Shown piece by piece: positions 9,085 through 17,609 of a DNA stretch of 64,000 nt; position 1 is the stretch's first letter; each line of letters starts with the position of its first letter. The notes beneath the pieces were generated by a model that saw only the letters and a program-made list of their open reading frames with translations, had not been told where the DNA came from and ran no database searches. The stretch lies in contig NZ_FTMK01000015.1 in NCBI RefSeq assembly GCF_900156255.1, positions 23,498-87,497 on the forward strand. Reading direction: 5' to 3'. The stretch is from Paracoccus thiocyanatus. Its GTDB lineage: Bacteria; Pseudomonadota; Alphaproteobacteria; Rhodobacterales; Rhodobacteraceae. Position numbers and translations under genes: made by a program.

Positions 9085-9142
9085 GTGCCTGGGTCCTGCG
9101 GATGATGGGCCGGGGGTTGCCCCGGCCCTGCCCTGTCCTGGG

Positions 9143-10414
9143 TTATTTCGCGATCAGATCGTTGGTGGCTTCGACCATTTCGGCCAGCCCGTCCTCGACG
9201 CTCAGATCGCCGCTCATCACTTCGGCGATGATTTCGCGCTGCGTGCGCCAGATCTCGACCGAGTTGGTGCCGGGATAGCCCGCCCAGGGGGTCGCCCGGT
9301 CGATCTGGTCCAGCGAGATGCGCCAGTTCGGGTTGTCGCGATAGAAATCGCCCAGCAGTTCGGGGGCCATCGCGTTCTGGTTGGTCGGCATGTAGCCCGA
9401 ACCGCGCACCGCGATGTTCTGCCCCTCGGCCGAGGACACGAACTTGATGTATTCCCATGCGGCCTGCTGCTTTTCGGGATCGCTGGCCAGGATCACCGCG
9501 CCGTTGCCGCCGGTGGGGATCTTGCCGTCGGCGGCGTTGTCCACCGGGAAGATCGCCGTTCCCAGCGTGAACTTGCCGGCCGACAATTCGCCAAAGGACC
9601 GGGCCGAGTTCACCGACTGGACGGTAAAGCCCGTCAGCCCGGCGACGAATTGCTGCCGCGCCTGGTCGAAATCCATCTGCTTCATGCCGCCTTCCGCGAC
9701 GAAGCGGCGGGCCAGTTCCAGCGCGGCGGTGCCGGTCTGGCCGTCCCAGGCCACGGTCACGCCGTCCTCGTTCATGAACGGCACCCCCTGCTGCGAGATC
9801 AGCGCCCGCCACAGCCAGTCGTCCGGCCAGGCATCGACCGAATAGGACATGCCCATCACGCCGTCGCCAAGCCCGGCGATCCTGTTGCCAAGCTGGATCC
9901 AGCCGTCCCAATCGGTGGGCAGCTTGCCGGTATCGCCGCCGGCCTTTTCGATCAGTTCCTTGTTGTAGAAGATGACCGGGGTCGAGGCGTTGAAGGGCAT
10001 GGCCCACATCTCGCCGTCGATCACGGTCAGGTTGCTGATCGCGGGGTTGAAATTGTCGGCGATCCAGTCCTGCCCGCCCTCGGCCTCGATAAAGGGGCCA
10101 AGTTCGGCGATCTGGTCGCGCGCCGACAGCGTGCGGACCAGTTCCGGCAGCAGATGAAAGCCCGAATGATAGACATCCGGCGCATTGCCGGTCATCGCAT
10201 CGCGGATGATCGACTGGTGGCCGGTGTCATAGTTTTCGGCCGAGGCGCGGAACTCGACCTTGATGTCGGGATTTTCAGCCATGAATGCCTGGGCGGCGGC
10301 CTGGTGGAACGGGCTGTGGCCCGGCCAGGGATGCATGACCTGAATGGTCACTTCGGCCAGGGCCGGACTGCCCAGCATAAGGCCAAGGGCAAGGGTGGGA
10401 AGGAATCTGGACAT
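9143..10414 (-). CDS. Family 1 extracellular solute-binding protein (UgpB-like) of a carbohydrate/glycerophosphate ABC transporter
   Basis: A 423-residue periplasmic binding protein. An N-terminal signal peptide (MSRFLPTLALGLMLGSPALA) has probable cleavage after residue 20. Family 1 hallmarks follow: ITIQVMHPWPG-like start, MPFNASTPVIFYNKELIEKAG in the middle, and AAWEYIKFVSSAEGQ near residue 300. Closest in layout to UgpB, which binds sn-glycerol-3-phosphate and glycerophosphodiesters, and to CUT1 sugar-binding proteins; sequence alone does not separate these. It sits downstream of the matching ATPase and two permeases, and upstream of a PHP phosphoesterase and an RpiR regulator. Confidence 0.88.
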   Translation of the reverse strand: MSRFLPTLALGLMLGSPALAEVTIQVMHPWPGHSPFHQAAAQAFMAENPDIKVEFRASAENYDTGHQSIIRDAMTGNAPDVYHSGFHLLPELVRTLSARDQIAELGPFIEAEGGQDWIADNFNPAISNLTVIDGEMWAMPFNASTPVIFYNKELIEKAGGDTGKLPTDWDGWIQLGNRIAGLGDGVMGMSYSVDAWPDDWLWRALISQQGVPFMNEDGVTVAWDGQTGTAALELARRFVAEGGMKQMDFDQARQQFVAGLTGFTVQSVNSARSFGELSAGKFTLGTAIFPVDNAADGKIPTGGNGAVILASDPEKQQAAWEYIKFVSSAEGQNIAVRGSGYMPTNQNAMAPELLGDFYRDNPNWRISLDQIDRATPWAGYPGTNSVEIWRTQREIIAEVMSGDLSVEDGLAEMVEATNDLIAK

Positions 10415-10459
10415 CGGATGGCTCCGTTGGTCTTGGGGAGGAAAGGGAAGGAAGGGGGG

Positions 10460-11296
10460 TTACTTGACGCCGGTCATGGTGATGCCGCGGACGAAGTGGC
10501 GCTGCGCCAGCAGAAAGCCCAGCATCAGCGGCGCGGTCAGGATCGTCGCCGTCGCCATCAGCGCGCCGTAATTCGCGCCGCTTTCGCTGTCGGCAAAGAA
10601 GGACAGGCCCAGCGGCGGGGTCATCAGGTCGGTCGAGCGGATCACGACCATCGGCCAGTAAAGGTCGTTCCAATGCGCCGTCACCGAAAAGACCGAGAAG
10701 GCCGCGACCGACGGCAGGCAGCCGGGCACCACGACGGTCCACAGGATCGCCCATTCCGGCATCCCGTCCAGGCGCGCGGCCTGGATGATCTCGTCGGGAT
10801 AAGAGCGGAAGGTCTGGCGGAACAGGAAGATCGCAAAGACCGACAGGAAAAACGGCGCCATGGCCGCAAAATAGCTGTCGATGGCGCCGATCGCGTTCAG
10901 GCCCAGAAACAGCGGCAGCGCCGGCGCCTGGATCGGCACGGTCAGCGAGAACAGGACCAGCGCGAACAGCAGGTCGCGGCCCCGGAACTGGAACTTGGCC
11001 AGGGCATAGGCGCAGGGGATGGCGGTCAGAAGCTGGACGAGCAGGATCCCGCCCGACACGATGACGCCGTTCTTCAGGAAGGTCAGCGCCGGGATCTCGG
11101 TCAGGGCCTGGATATAATATTGCAGCCCGGTGAATTGCTGCGGCAGCCAGCGGAACTGGGGCACGAACAGTTCCTGCGGCGACCGAACCGAGGTCACGAT
11201 CATCACATAAAAGGGGAACAGGAACAGAAAGGCCAGGAACAGCAAGATCACATGTGCCAGGATCTGTCCGGGGCGAAAGCGGTAAGGGGTATTCAT
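10460..11296 (-). CDS. CUT1-type ABC transporter permease (UgpE/MalG-like)
   Basis: A 278-residue inner-membrane permease with about six transmembrane helices; the first is near residues 14-36 (ILAHVILLFLAFLFLFPFYV). The coupling-loop EAA motif is visible around residue 185 (EIIQAARLDGMPEWAILWTVVVPG). A C-terminal TTG/KG-type ending (RHFVRGITMTGVK) is typical of UgpE/MalG proteins. The start overlaps the stop of the upstream permease (TGATG), indicating translational coupling. It partners the UgpA-like permease and UgpC-like ATPase of the same operon. Confidence 0.9.
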   Translation of the reverse strand: MNTPYRFRPGQILAHVILLFLAFLFLFPFYVMIVTSVRSPQELFVPQFRWLPQQFTGLQYYIQALTEIPALTFLKNGVIVSGGILLVQLLTAIPCAYALAKFQFRGRDLLFALVLFSLTVPIQAPALPLFLGLNAIGAIDSYFAAMAPFFLSVFAIFLFRQTFRSYPDEIIQAARLDGMPEWAILWTVVVPGCLPSVAAFSVFSVTAHWNDLYWPMVVIRSTDLMTPPLGLSFFADSESGANYGALMATATILTAPLMLGFLLAQRHFVRGITMTGVK

Positions 11297-12219
11297 CAGT
11301 AATGCACCTTGCGGTCCAGCACCCGCGCCTGGATCCAGGCAAAGACCATCATGATGGCCAGGAACACGACCGTCATCGCGGCGGCCGAACCCATGCGGAA
11401 ATAGCTGAATCCCTCTAGATAAGTGGTGTAAAGCAGCACGTCGGTCGATCCGCGCGGCCCTCCGCGGGTGACGACGGCCACGGTGTCGAAGACCTTGAAG
11501 GCGGTGATGGTCGAGGTGACGACGGCGAACAGCGTCGTCGGCCCCAGCAGCGGCAGGGTGACGTTCAGGAAACGGTCCAGCCTGCTGTCCATGCCGTCCA
11601 TCGCGGCGGCGTCATACAGGTCCTGGGGAACGCCGGTCAGACCGGCCGAGAAAAGCACCATGTTGAAGCCGGCCAGCGACCAGACATTGATCGCCGCCAG
11701 CCCCGCCAGCGCCAGGTCGCGGTCGCCAAAGACATCCAGCGACGGCAGGCCCAGGGATTGCAGCATCAGGTTGAACGGCCCGATGGTCCCGTGCAGCAGG
11801 TATTTCCACACCATCGCCATGGCCACCAGCGTGGCCGTCACCGGCAGGAAAAAGACCAGCCGATAGAAACGCTGCCCGCGGTCCAGCGCGTCGATCAGCA
11901 CGGCCAGAAACAGGCCCAGAAGAACCGAGGCCGGGGCCACCATCGCGACATAGGCGAAGGTGTTCCACAAGGCCCGCTTGAAGGTCCGGTCGTCCAGCAA
12001 TTGCAGATAGTTGCCAAGTCCGGTCCACCGAAGCCCGGCTTCCCCGAAACGGTAATCGGTAAAGCTAAGCGCGATCATCACCAGGATCGGCGCGATGACG
12101 GTCGCGACCAGCAGCAGGACGGCCGGCGCGGCCAGGCCATAGGCGATCCGCGGCGGCAGGACCGCCCCCAGCCGCCCCGGCTGCGCCTTGGGCGCGTGCA
12201 GGGACAGGTCAGCCGGCAT
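11296..12219 (-). CDS. CUT1-type ABC transporter permease (UgpA/MalF-like)
   Basis: A 307-residue permease with about six transmembrane segments; the first is at about residues 27-48 (APAVLLLVATVIAPILVMIA). The EAA loop reads DLYDAAAMDGMDSRLDRFLNVTLPL near residue 205. The start MPADLSLH at 12219 lies inside the last codons of the upstream ATPase gene, an 11-base overlap. A longer in-frame start exists upstream but would lie deep in the ATPase gene. It forms the heterodimeric channel with the following UgpE-like protein. Confidence 0.9.
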   Translation of the reverse strand: MPADLSLHAPKAQPGRLGAVLPPRIAYGLAAPAVLLLVATVIAPILVMIALSFTDYRFGEAGLRWTGLGNYLQLLDDRTFKRALWNTFAYVAMVAPASVLLGLFLAVLIDALDRGQRFYRLVFFLPVTATLVAMAMVWKYLLHGTIGPFNLMLQSLGLPSLDVFGDRDLALAGLAAINVWSLAGFNMVLFSAGLTGVPQDLYDAAAMDGMDSRLDRFLNVTLPLLGPTTLFAVVTSTITAFKVFDTVAVVTRGGPRGSTDVLLYTTYLEGFSYFRMGSAAAMTVVFLAIMMVFAWIQARVLDRKVHY

Positions 12220-13342
12220 GGGCAAGCTCGTGCTGGGGCGCCTTGTCCATCCGCGCGCCGCTGGCGTCGAACAGCATGGGCGTCCGGCGCGGCAGCCACA
12301 GGTCAAGCCGCTGGCCCGCCGGGGAGATCGGGACCTGTCCCGCGACCGCCCGCGCCGTCAGCCGGGCGCCGCCGGCCAGGCGCAGGAAGACCAGGATTTC
12401 ATGGCCCAGCTGCTCCACCCGCTCAAGCGTCGCCGGCAGTTGCAGATGTTCCGGGGCGGGCGCAAGCGATACCGATTCCGGCCGGAAGGCGGCGATGGCC
12501 GGATCGCGCGGCAGGATCGGCGCGAAGCCTTGGTTCGCCGCGATCAGCTCGTCCGAGCTTATGGTGGCGATCTCGGGCGTGCCGATAAAGCGGGCCACGC
12601 GCAGGTCGCGCGGATTGTCGTAAAGCTGGGTCGGGGCGGCGCATTGGACGATCTCGCCGTCCATCATCACCGCCACGCGGTCGGACATGGTCATCGCCTC
12701 GACCTGGTCATGGGTGACATAGACGAAGGTCGCGCCCAGCCGGCGGTGCAGCGCCGCGATCTCGGCCCGCATGGTGACGCGCAGCCGGGCATCCAGGTTC
12801 GACAGCGGCTCGTCCATCAAAAACACCCGCGGCCGGCGCACGATGGCGCGCGCCAGCGCCACCCGCTGGCGCTGGCCGCCCGACAGCGCGGCGGGCTTGC
12901 GATCCAGCATCGCCTCGATCTCGACCAGCCGCGCCGCCTGGGCCACCGCCTGGCCGATCCGGGCGCGGCTTACCGATTGTCCGGGCCACAGCCGCCCGAC
13001 CAGCGGCAGGCGGGCGGCGGCGGATAGCTGGCGCATCCGCAGCGGCGTCGCGATGTTCTGGCCGACGGTCATATGCGGATAAAGCGCATAGCTTTGGAAC
13101 ACCATGGCGATATCGCGCCCGCTGGGCGGCAGATGATCGACCCCGGCGCCGTCGATGCTGACCGTGCCGCCCGATTGCGGCGCCAGCCCGGCAAGGATGC
13201 GCAGCAGCGTGGACTTGCCGCAGCCGGACGGCCCGACCAGCGAGATGAATTCCCCCGGCCTGATCGACAGCGACACGTCGCGCAGGGTCTGCGTTTCCCC
13301 GAATGACTTGCTGATGTTGCGCAACTCGATTGCGGCGGTCAT
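12209..13342 (-). CDS. CUT1-type ABC transporter ATPase (UgpC/MalK-like)
   Basis: A 377-residue ATPase. Walker A is GPSGCGKST at residues 37-45, the signature is LSGGQRQRVALARAI, Walker B is RVFLMDEPLSNLD, and the H-loop is VYVTHDQVEAMT. A C-terminal TOBE-like regulatory domain (about 240-360) is present. An extra stretch of about 17 residues (SAAARLPLVGRLWPGQ) lies between NIATPLRMRQL and the helix leading to the signature, compared with MalK or UgpC. It is the first gene of the operon, preceded by its own intergenic region and by the terminator of the next operon. Confidence 0.92.
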   Translation of the reverse strand: MTAAIELRNISKSFGETQTLRDVSLSIRPGEFISLVGPSGCGKSTLLRILAGLAPQSGGTVSIDGAGVDHLPPSGRDIAMVFQSYALYPHMTVGQNIATPLRMRQLSAAARLPLVGRLWPGQSVSRARIGQAVAQAARLVEIEAMLDRKPAALSGGQRQRVALARAIVRRPRVFLMDEPLSNLDARLRVTMRAEIAALHRRLGATFVYVTHDQVEAMTMSDRVAVMMDGEIVQCAAPTQLYDNPRDLRVARFIGTPEIATISSDELIAANQGFAPILPRDPAIAAFRPESVSLAPAPEHLQLPATLERVEQLGHEILVFLRLAGGARLTARAVAGQVPISPAGQRLDLWLPRRTPMLFDASGARMDKAPQHELAHAG

Positions 13343-13462
13343 GGCGATACTCCCGAATCTCTTGCAGCGGGAGATAGCGGAGCAATACTTCAGGAAGGTG
13401 ACAAAAACCGGAGTTTAATTGCCATGGCGGAGCAGCGCGGCCGCCCGCACCGGAAAACGGAT

Positions 13463-13493
13463 CGGGCCGCCCGGTGGAATGCCGGGCGGCCCG
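13463..13493 (-). terminator. Hairpin terminator after the TIM-barrel isomerase gene
   Basis: A perfect 12-bp stem (CGGGCCGCCCGG at 13463-13474 with its complement at 13482-13493) and a 7-base loop. On the minus strand it is followed by the T-rich stretch CCGTTTTCC. It separates the Dpp-like operon upstream from the Ugp-like operon downstream, so the ugpC-like gene probably has its own promoter in 13343-13460. Confidence 0.7.
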
Positions 13494-13516
13494 TTGGTCC
13501 CTGGATGGCCCCGGCG

Positions 13517-14341
13517 TCAGCGCGCCAGGCCCAGGTCCCGGAGATAGGCGACCGAGCGCAGGATTTCCGACTTGTCCCGCAACTCCAGGATCAGCCGCGG
13601 GCTTGAGGTCAACTCGCCCAATGCCCGGAAAAGCTGCCTCCAGCGGATCGTGCCCTCGCCGATGCACCAATGGCGGTCGGCATGGCCGTCGGCATCTTGC
13701 AGATGCACATGTTCCAGCCCATTTCCGGCGCGGCGGACATAATAATCCACCGTGGGCGCGCCGGTTGAGCCATGGGCATAATGCGCGTGCCCGGTGTCCA
13801 GCGATACGGCCATCGCCGGCGTGTCGAAACTGTCGGCCAGGATGCGGCGGATGTCGGGGTCCTTGTCCTCGATGTTCTCGACAACCATGGTGACGCCGAT
13901 CTCGGCGGCGCGGCGCACCGGCTCGGCCATGGTGGCATGGCAGTTTTCCAGCACGCGGGCATAGGCGGCGCGATCGGGGAAATTGTCCAGGTTGTTGAAA
14001 TCCCAGGTGGTGTAGGGCGAATGGATCACCATCTGGGTCGCGCCCAGATATTCGCAGACCTCCAGCCCCTGCAACATGCGCCGGGTGACGATGGCGCGCA
14101 CATCCGGGTCGGGGGTGGCGATGCTCAGCCCCCAGAACGGGCCGTGGATGCCCAGCCGGCCCTTATGGCCCGCCAGCAGGCGGCGGGCTTCGTCCGCCAA
14201 TGGCTTCCAGTCGCCGTTGAGAACCGCCGCCTCGATGAAATCCTGCAATTCCAGGTCGCGGTTCTCGGACAGGATGAAATCCTGCAATCCCGCCAGGTCC
14301 CGCGTGGACATGGCAGCGCCAAGCAATGGTCGTTCGGTCAT
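13517..14341 (-). CDS. TIM-barrel sugar phosphate isomerase/epimerase family protein
   Basis: A 274-residue xylose-isomerase-like TIM-barrel protein. Probable metal ligands are Glu155 (VVENIEDKD), Asp182 and His185 (SLDTGHAHY), His211 (EHVHLQDAD) and Glu253 (LILELRD). Members isomerise or epimerise sugars, inositols or their phosphates, or are AP endonuclease relatives; the short length and Dpp/GDPD context favour a sugar or polyol substrate. No signal peptide is present. It is the last gene of the operon that starts with the family 5 binding protein, 15 bases after the HAD phosphatase. The exact reaction cannot be read from the sequence. Confidence 0.82.
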   Translation of the reverse strand: MTERPLLGAAMSTRDLAGLQDFILSENRDLELQDFIEAAVLNGDWKPLADEARRLLAGHKGRLGIHGPFWGLSIATPDPDVRAIVTRRMLQGLEVCEYLGATQMVIHSPYTTWDFNNLDNFPDRAAYARVLENCHATMAEPVRRAAEIGVTMVVENIEDKDPDIRRILADSFDTPAMAVSLDTGHAHYAHGSTGAPTVDYYVRRAGNGLEHVHLQDADGHADRHWCIGEGTIRWRQLFRALGELTSSPRLILELRDKSEILRSVAYLRDLGLAR

Positions 14342-14356
14342 CTCGGTTTCCTGTTC

Positions 14357-15031
14357 TTAGGCCGCATCCGGCAGCGAAAGCCGGGACAGCAGGGCGTGAA
14401 GTTCGTCCATGCCGTGGACGACGTGATCGGCGCCGGCCTGCGCCAGGCTGCGCGCATGGTCGGCGCGCTGCTCGGCCGGGCCGACAAAGCCGATGGCCAG
14501 GCAGCCGGCGCCGATCCCGCAGCGCAGGCCGTGCGGGTTGTCGTCCACGAAGACCGCCTGGGCCGGCGACACCCCCAGCCGGGCCGCGGCGAAAAACGCC
14601 AGATCCGGCGCGGGCTTGGCGGCTGGCACCTGTTCGGCCGAATAGATGTGCCCGCCGAACCGCCGCGCCAGCGGCGTGCGGGCGATGGACCTGTCCAGCC
14701 TGCGGACAAGCGAGTTCGAACAGACCGCCATCGGCACGTCGAACCCCCACAGGACCCGTTCCACCCCCGCCATCAGCGGCACCTCTTGTTCGAACATGGA
14801 AAACAGGATGCGGTCGGCATGGTCGGCGACCGCATGGGGGTCCAGCCCGGCGCGCGCGATCACGGCAAGGCTGGCCGCGGCCGAGTGCCCGCAGAACAGC
14901 GCCGCCGCCTCGTCCGTGGTCATCGCGACGCCCGCGGCGGTCATGGCCTGTGCGATCGAGGCGCAGCCCAGCGGCTCGCTGTCCAGCAAAACGCCGTCGC
15001 AGTCGAAAAGAATTGCCTTGAACCCGGTCAT
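14357..15031 (-). CDS. HAD-family phosphatase (subfamily IA)
   Basis: A 224-residue HAD hydrolase with all four motifs: FDCDGVLLDSE (nucleophile Asp10, acid/base Asp12), AVCSNS (Ser of motif II), the Lys of PAAKPAPD, and VFVDDNPHG. The helical cap after motif I is of C1 type, as in phosphoglycolate, 2-deoxyglucose-6-phosphate and glycerol-3-phosphate phosphatases. Its ATG overlaps the stop of the glycerophosphodiester phosphodiesterase gene by 4 bases (ATGA), so it probably dephosphorylates the phosphomonoester that enzyme releases. A start further upstream would run into the phosphodiesterase gene. Confidence 0.87.
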   Translation of the reverse strand: MTGFKAILFDCDGVLLDSEPLGCASIAQAMTAAGVAMTTDEAAALFCGHSAAASLAVIARAGLDPHAVADHADRILFSMFEQEVPLMAGVERVLWGFDVPMAVCSNSLVRRLDRSIARTPLARRFGGHIYSAEQVPAAKPAPDLAFFAAARLGVSPAQAVFVDDNPHGLRCGIGAGCLAIGFVGPAEQRADHARSLAQAGADHVVHGMDELHALLSRLSLPDAA

Positions 15032-15786
15032 GCCGCGACGCTTTCCGCCATCAGCCTGCGCAGGGCCACGGGGTTGTCCGAGACCAGGTAGCCCGGCGCG
15101 CGCCTGATCCATTCGCGCATCAGCTCCGGCGTGTTGATGGTCCAGGCCGAGCAGCGCGACCGCAGGCCCATCGCCTCGACCAGGTCGAATTCGGCGGCGA
15201 AAAGTTCGTGATGGATGCCGATCACGTCCACCAGGTCCCGGACCTCGTGCAGGAAAGCCTCCAGCCCGCCCTGTCGCCCGGCCCAGTCGCGATCGACGGA
15301 AATCAGCCGGCGGAAACCGGGCGCATGGTCGCGGATATCGCGGACCACCGCGATGTCGAAGGCATGCAGCACGGCGCGGCTTTCCAGCCCGCGACGGCGC
15401 AGCATATCGGCCGCCATGGAAACCATGCGCGGGTCGGTGGTGCCGGTCTGGTCGGGCTTAAGCTCGACGAAAAGATCGGCGCCGCTGGGGGCCAGGATCT
15501 CCAGCGCCTCCTCCAGGCTGGGCACGCCTTCGTCGATCAGCGCGCCATCGGGGCCCTTCAGGCGCAGCGCCTTGCGGCTTTGGGGCGTCAGCGCGCGCAC
15601 CGGGCCGGTGCCGGTGGTCGTCCGCTCCAGCGTGGGGTCGTGGATCACCACCAACTCGCCCGCATCGGTCAGGTGCAGGTCGAATTCGATCCCGTCGAAG
15701 CCGTGCTTGACGGTTTCGCGAAAGCCCAGCAGCGAGTTTTCCGCCCAGATATCGCGCGCGCCGCGATGGGCCATGACAAGAGACAT
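15028..15786 (-). CDS. Cytoplasmic glycerophosphodiester phosphodiesterase (GDPD/UgpQ family)
   Basis: A 252-residue GDPD with intact catalytic residues: HRG (His7, Arg8), Glu16, the Glu34/Asp36 pair in GIEFDLHLTD, His49 in VVIHDPTLERTT, and Glu108/Lys110 in FVELKPD. These coordinate a divalent metal and cleave a phosphodiester to a phosphomonoester and an alcohol. There is no signal peptide, so it acts on a substrate already imported, presumably by the ABC transporter encoded just upstream. It precedes and overlaps the HAD phosphatase gene, giving a diester-to-monoester-to-free-alcohol sequence. AccF of the agrocinopine operon is a relative with the same position. Confidence 0.9.
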   Translation of the reverse strand: MSLVMAHRGARDIWAENSLLGFRETVKHGFDGIEFDLHLTDAGELVVIHDPTLERTTTGTGPVRALTPQSRKALRLKGPDGALIDEGVPSLEEALEILAPSGADLFVELKPDQTGTTDPRMVSMAADMLRRRGLESRAVLHAFDIAVVRDIRDHAPGFRRLISVDRDWAGRQGGLEAFLHEVRDLVDVIGIHHELFAAEFDLVEAMGLRSRCSAWTINTPELMREWIRRAPGYLVSDNPVALRRLMAESVAA

Positions 15787-15798
15787 GCGTCGTTCCTT

Positions 15799-16659
15799 TC
15801 AGCGTATGGTCGGGTCCAGCCGGTCGCGCAGCCAGTCGCCCAGCAGCGAGATGGAAAGCGTGGTCAGGACGATGACGAATGAGGGGGCCAGCATGATCCA
15901 GGGCGCGCGCGTCAGGTATTCGCGCCCGAACCCCACCATGTTGCCAAGCGAGGATTGCGGGGGCTGCACCCCCAGCCCCAGGAAGCTTAGCCCGGATTCC
16001 ATCAAGATGATCTCGGGGAAGGTCAGGGTCATCGACACGATCAGCGTCGAGGCGACATTGGGCAGGATATGGCGCAGATAGACCCGCGACGGGCTTGCCC
16101 CCAATTGCACCACCTCGGCCGCATAGCCCTGGGCCGAGGCGGAAATCGCCAGCCCCCGCGCGATGCGGGCATAGCGTTCCCAGCCGTAAAAGCCCATCAG
16201 GCAGACCAGCAGCCACATCGAGGAACCGAAAAAGGCCAGCACCGCCAGCGACATGATCATGAAGGGCAGCGCGGCCTGGAAATCGGCCAGCGCGACCACC
16301 AGATGCTCGACCCAGCCCCGGAACTGCGCGGCCAGGAATCCCAGCGTGGTGCCGAAGACCGCCGAGATCAGCGTCGCGCAAAAGGCGATGACCAGCGAGA
16401 CGCGGATGGATTGCAGCAGGCGCGACAGCACGTCGCGGCCCAGCTCGTCGGTTCCCAGCAGGTGGCCGGGGCTGCCCATGGGCACCAGCCGGTCCCCAAG
16501 GTTCATCGCGGTGATGTCATAGGGGCGCAGCCAGTCGGCCAGGATCGCGACAAGGACCATCGCGCCCAGCCACAGCATGGCCAGCGCGACCAGCGCGGGC
16601 AGCCTTAGCCGGATGCGGCGGATCAGGCGCGGGGCGGAAACGGTCGTGATATCGGTCAT
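15799..16659 (-). CDS. Peptide/opine-type ABC transporter permease (DppC-like)
   Basis: A 286-residue permease with the N-terminal domain and six-helix core of DppC/OppC. The first membrane segment is near residues 22-45 (ALAMLWLGAMVLVAILADWL). GTDELGRDVLSRLL near residue 90 is the diagnostic OppC motif, and the EAA loop (GYAAEVVQLGASPSRVYLRHILPN) is near 190. It lies 12 bases upstream of the GDPD gene and downstream of its DppB-like partner. Confidence 0.92.
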   Translation of the reverse strand: MTDITTVSAPRLIRRIRLRLPALVALAMLWLGAMVLVAILADWLRPYDITAMNLGDRLVPMGSPGHLLGTDELGRDVLSRLLQSIRVSLVIAFCATLISAVFGTTLGFLAAQFRGWVEHLVVALADFQAALPFMIMSLAVLAFFGSSMWLLVCLMGFYGWERYARIARGLAISASAQGYAAEVVQLGASPSRVYLRHILPNVASTLIVSMTLTFPEIILMESGLSFLGLGVQPPQSSLGNMVGFGREYLTRAPWIMLAPSFVIVLTTLSISLLGDWLRDRLDPTIR

Positions 16660-16673
16660 GGCTCGATCCCCTG

Positions 16674-17603
16674 TTACCGGCCGGGCGCGGCGCCGCGCAG
16701 GCGCGGGTCAAGGGCGCCATAGGCGAAATCCACCAGCAGGTTCGCCATCACCATGCTGGCCGCGATGACCAGCAGGATGCATTGCACCACGGCCAGATCG
16801 CGGTTGGCGACCGACACGACGATCAGCCGCCCGATGCCGGGCCAGGAAAAGATGCTTTCCACGACGACCGCCCCCGCGATCAGCGCGCCGACCATGAAGC
16901 CGACCAGCGTGACGATGGGCACCGCCGCATTGGGCAGGGCGTGTTTCCAGACCACGTCGCGCCAGGGCAGGCCCTTGGCCATGGCGGTGCGGATATAGGG
17001 CTGGCCCAGCACCTCGATCATGGCCGAGCGCGAAAACCGCGCCAGGATGCCGATGCCGCCGATGGACATGGTGGCGATGGGCAGGATCGCGTAATGCCAG
17101 CCGTCCTGTCCGCCGGCGGGCAGCCAGTCCAGCTTGACGGCAAAGACCAGCACCAGGACCAGCCCCAGCACAAAGGACGGGATGGTGAAGCCAAAGATCG
17201 ACAGCATGATCACGCCCCGATCCGCGACGGATTCGCGATGCAGCGCCGCATAGACGCCCGCCGGGATGCCGATGCAGATCTTCAGCATCAGGGCCGGGAC
17301 GGTCAGCGCCAGCGTCGCCGGAACCCGGTCCATCACCAGTTGCAGCGCGGGTGAATGGTCGCGCATCGACACGCCGAAATCAAAGGCCGCCAATTGCCGC
17401 AGATAGGCCAGGTATTGCTGCCATAACGGGTCGTTCAGCCCCCAGCGGGCGCGAAAGGCGTCAACCGCATCCTGCGGCGCGTCGGGGCCAAGCAGCACCT
17501 GCGCCGGATCGCCCGACAGGCGCAGGACGATAAAGGCAAAGCTCATGACCAGCAGGATGGTCAGCATTGCGCGGGCGAATTTCGTCAGAAGGAATCTCGG
17601 CAT
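16674..17603 (-). CDS. Peptide/opine-type ABC transporter permease (DppB-like)
   Basis: A 309-residue permease of the DppB/OppB family. The first helix is at about residues 10-30 (AMLTILLVMSFAFIVLRLSG) and is followed by the diagnostic DPAQVLLGPDAP region. The coupling loop reads PYIRTAMAKGLPWRDVVWKHALPNA near residue 195. The order in this operon is binding protein, ATPase D, ATPase F, permease B, permease C. It lies close behind the OppF-like gene (6 bases). Confidence 0.92.
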   Translation of the reverse strand: MPRFLLTKFARAMLTILLVMSFAFIVLRLSGDPAQVLLGPDAPQDAVDAFRARWGLNDPLWQQYLAYLRQLAAFDFGVSMRDHSPALQLVMDRVPATLALTVPALMLKICIGIPAGVYAALHRESVADRGVIMLSIFGFTIPSFVLGLVLVLVFAVKLDWLPAGGQDGWHYAILPIATMSIGGIGILARFSRSAMIEVLGQPYIRTAMAKGLPWRDVVWKHALPNAAVPIVTLVGFMVGALIAGAVVVESIFSWPGIGRLIVVSVANRDLAVVQCILLVIAASMVMANLLVDFAYGALDPRLRGAAPGR

Positions 17604-17609
17604 GGGGCC

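Noticed and set aside
9017..11302. A 761-codon open frame on the plus strand
   Set aside because: It is antisense to the Ugp-like permease and binding protein genes and shows the same low-complexity composition as the other antisense frames.
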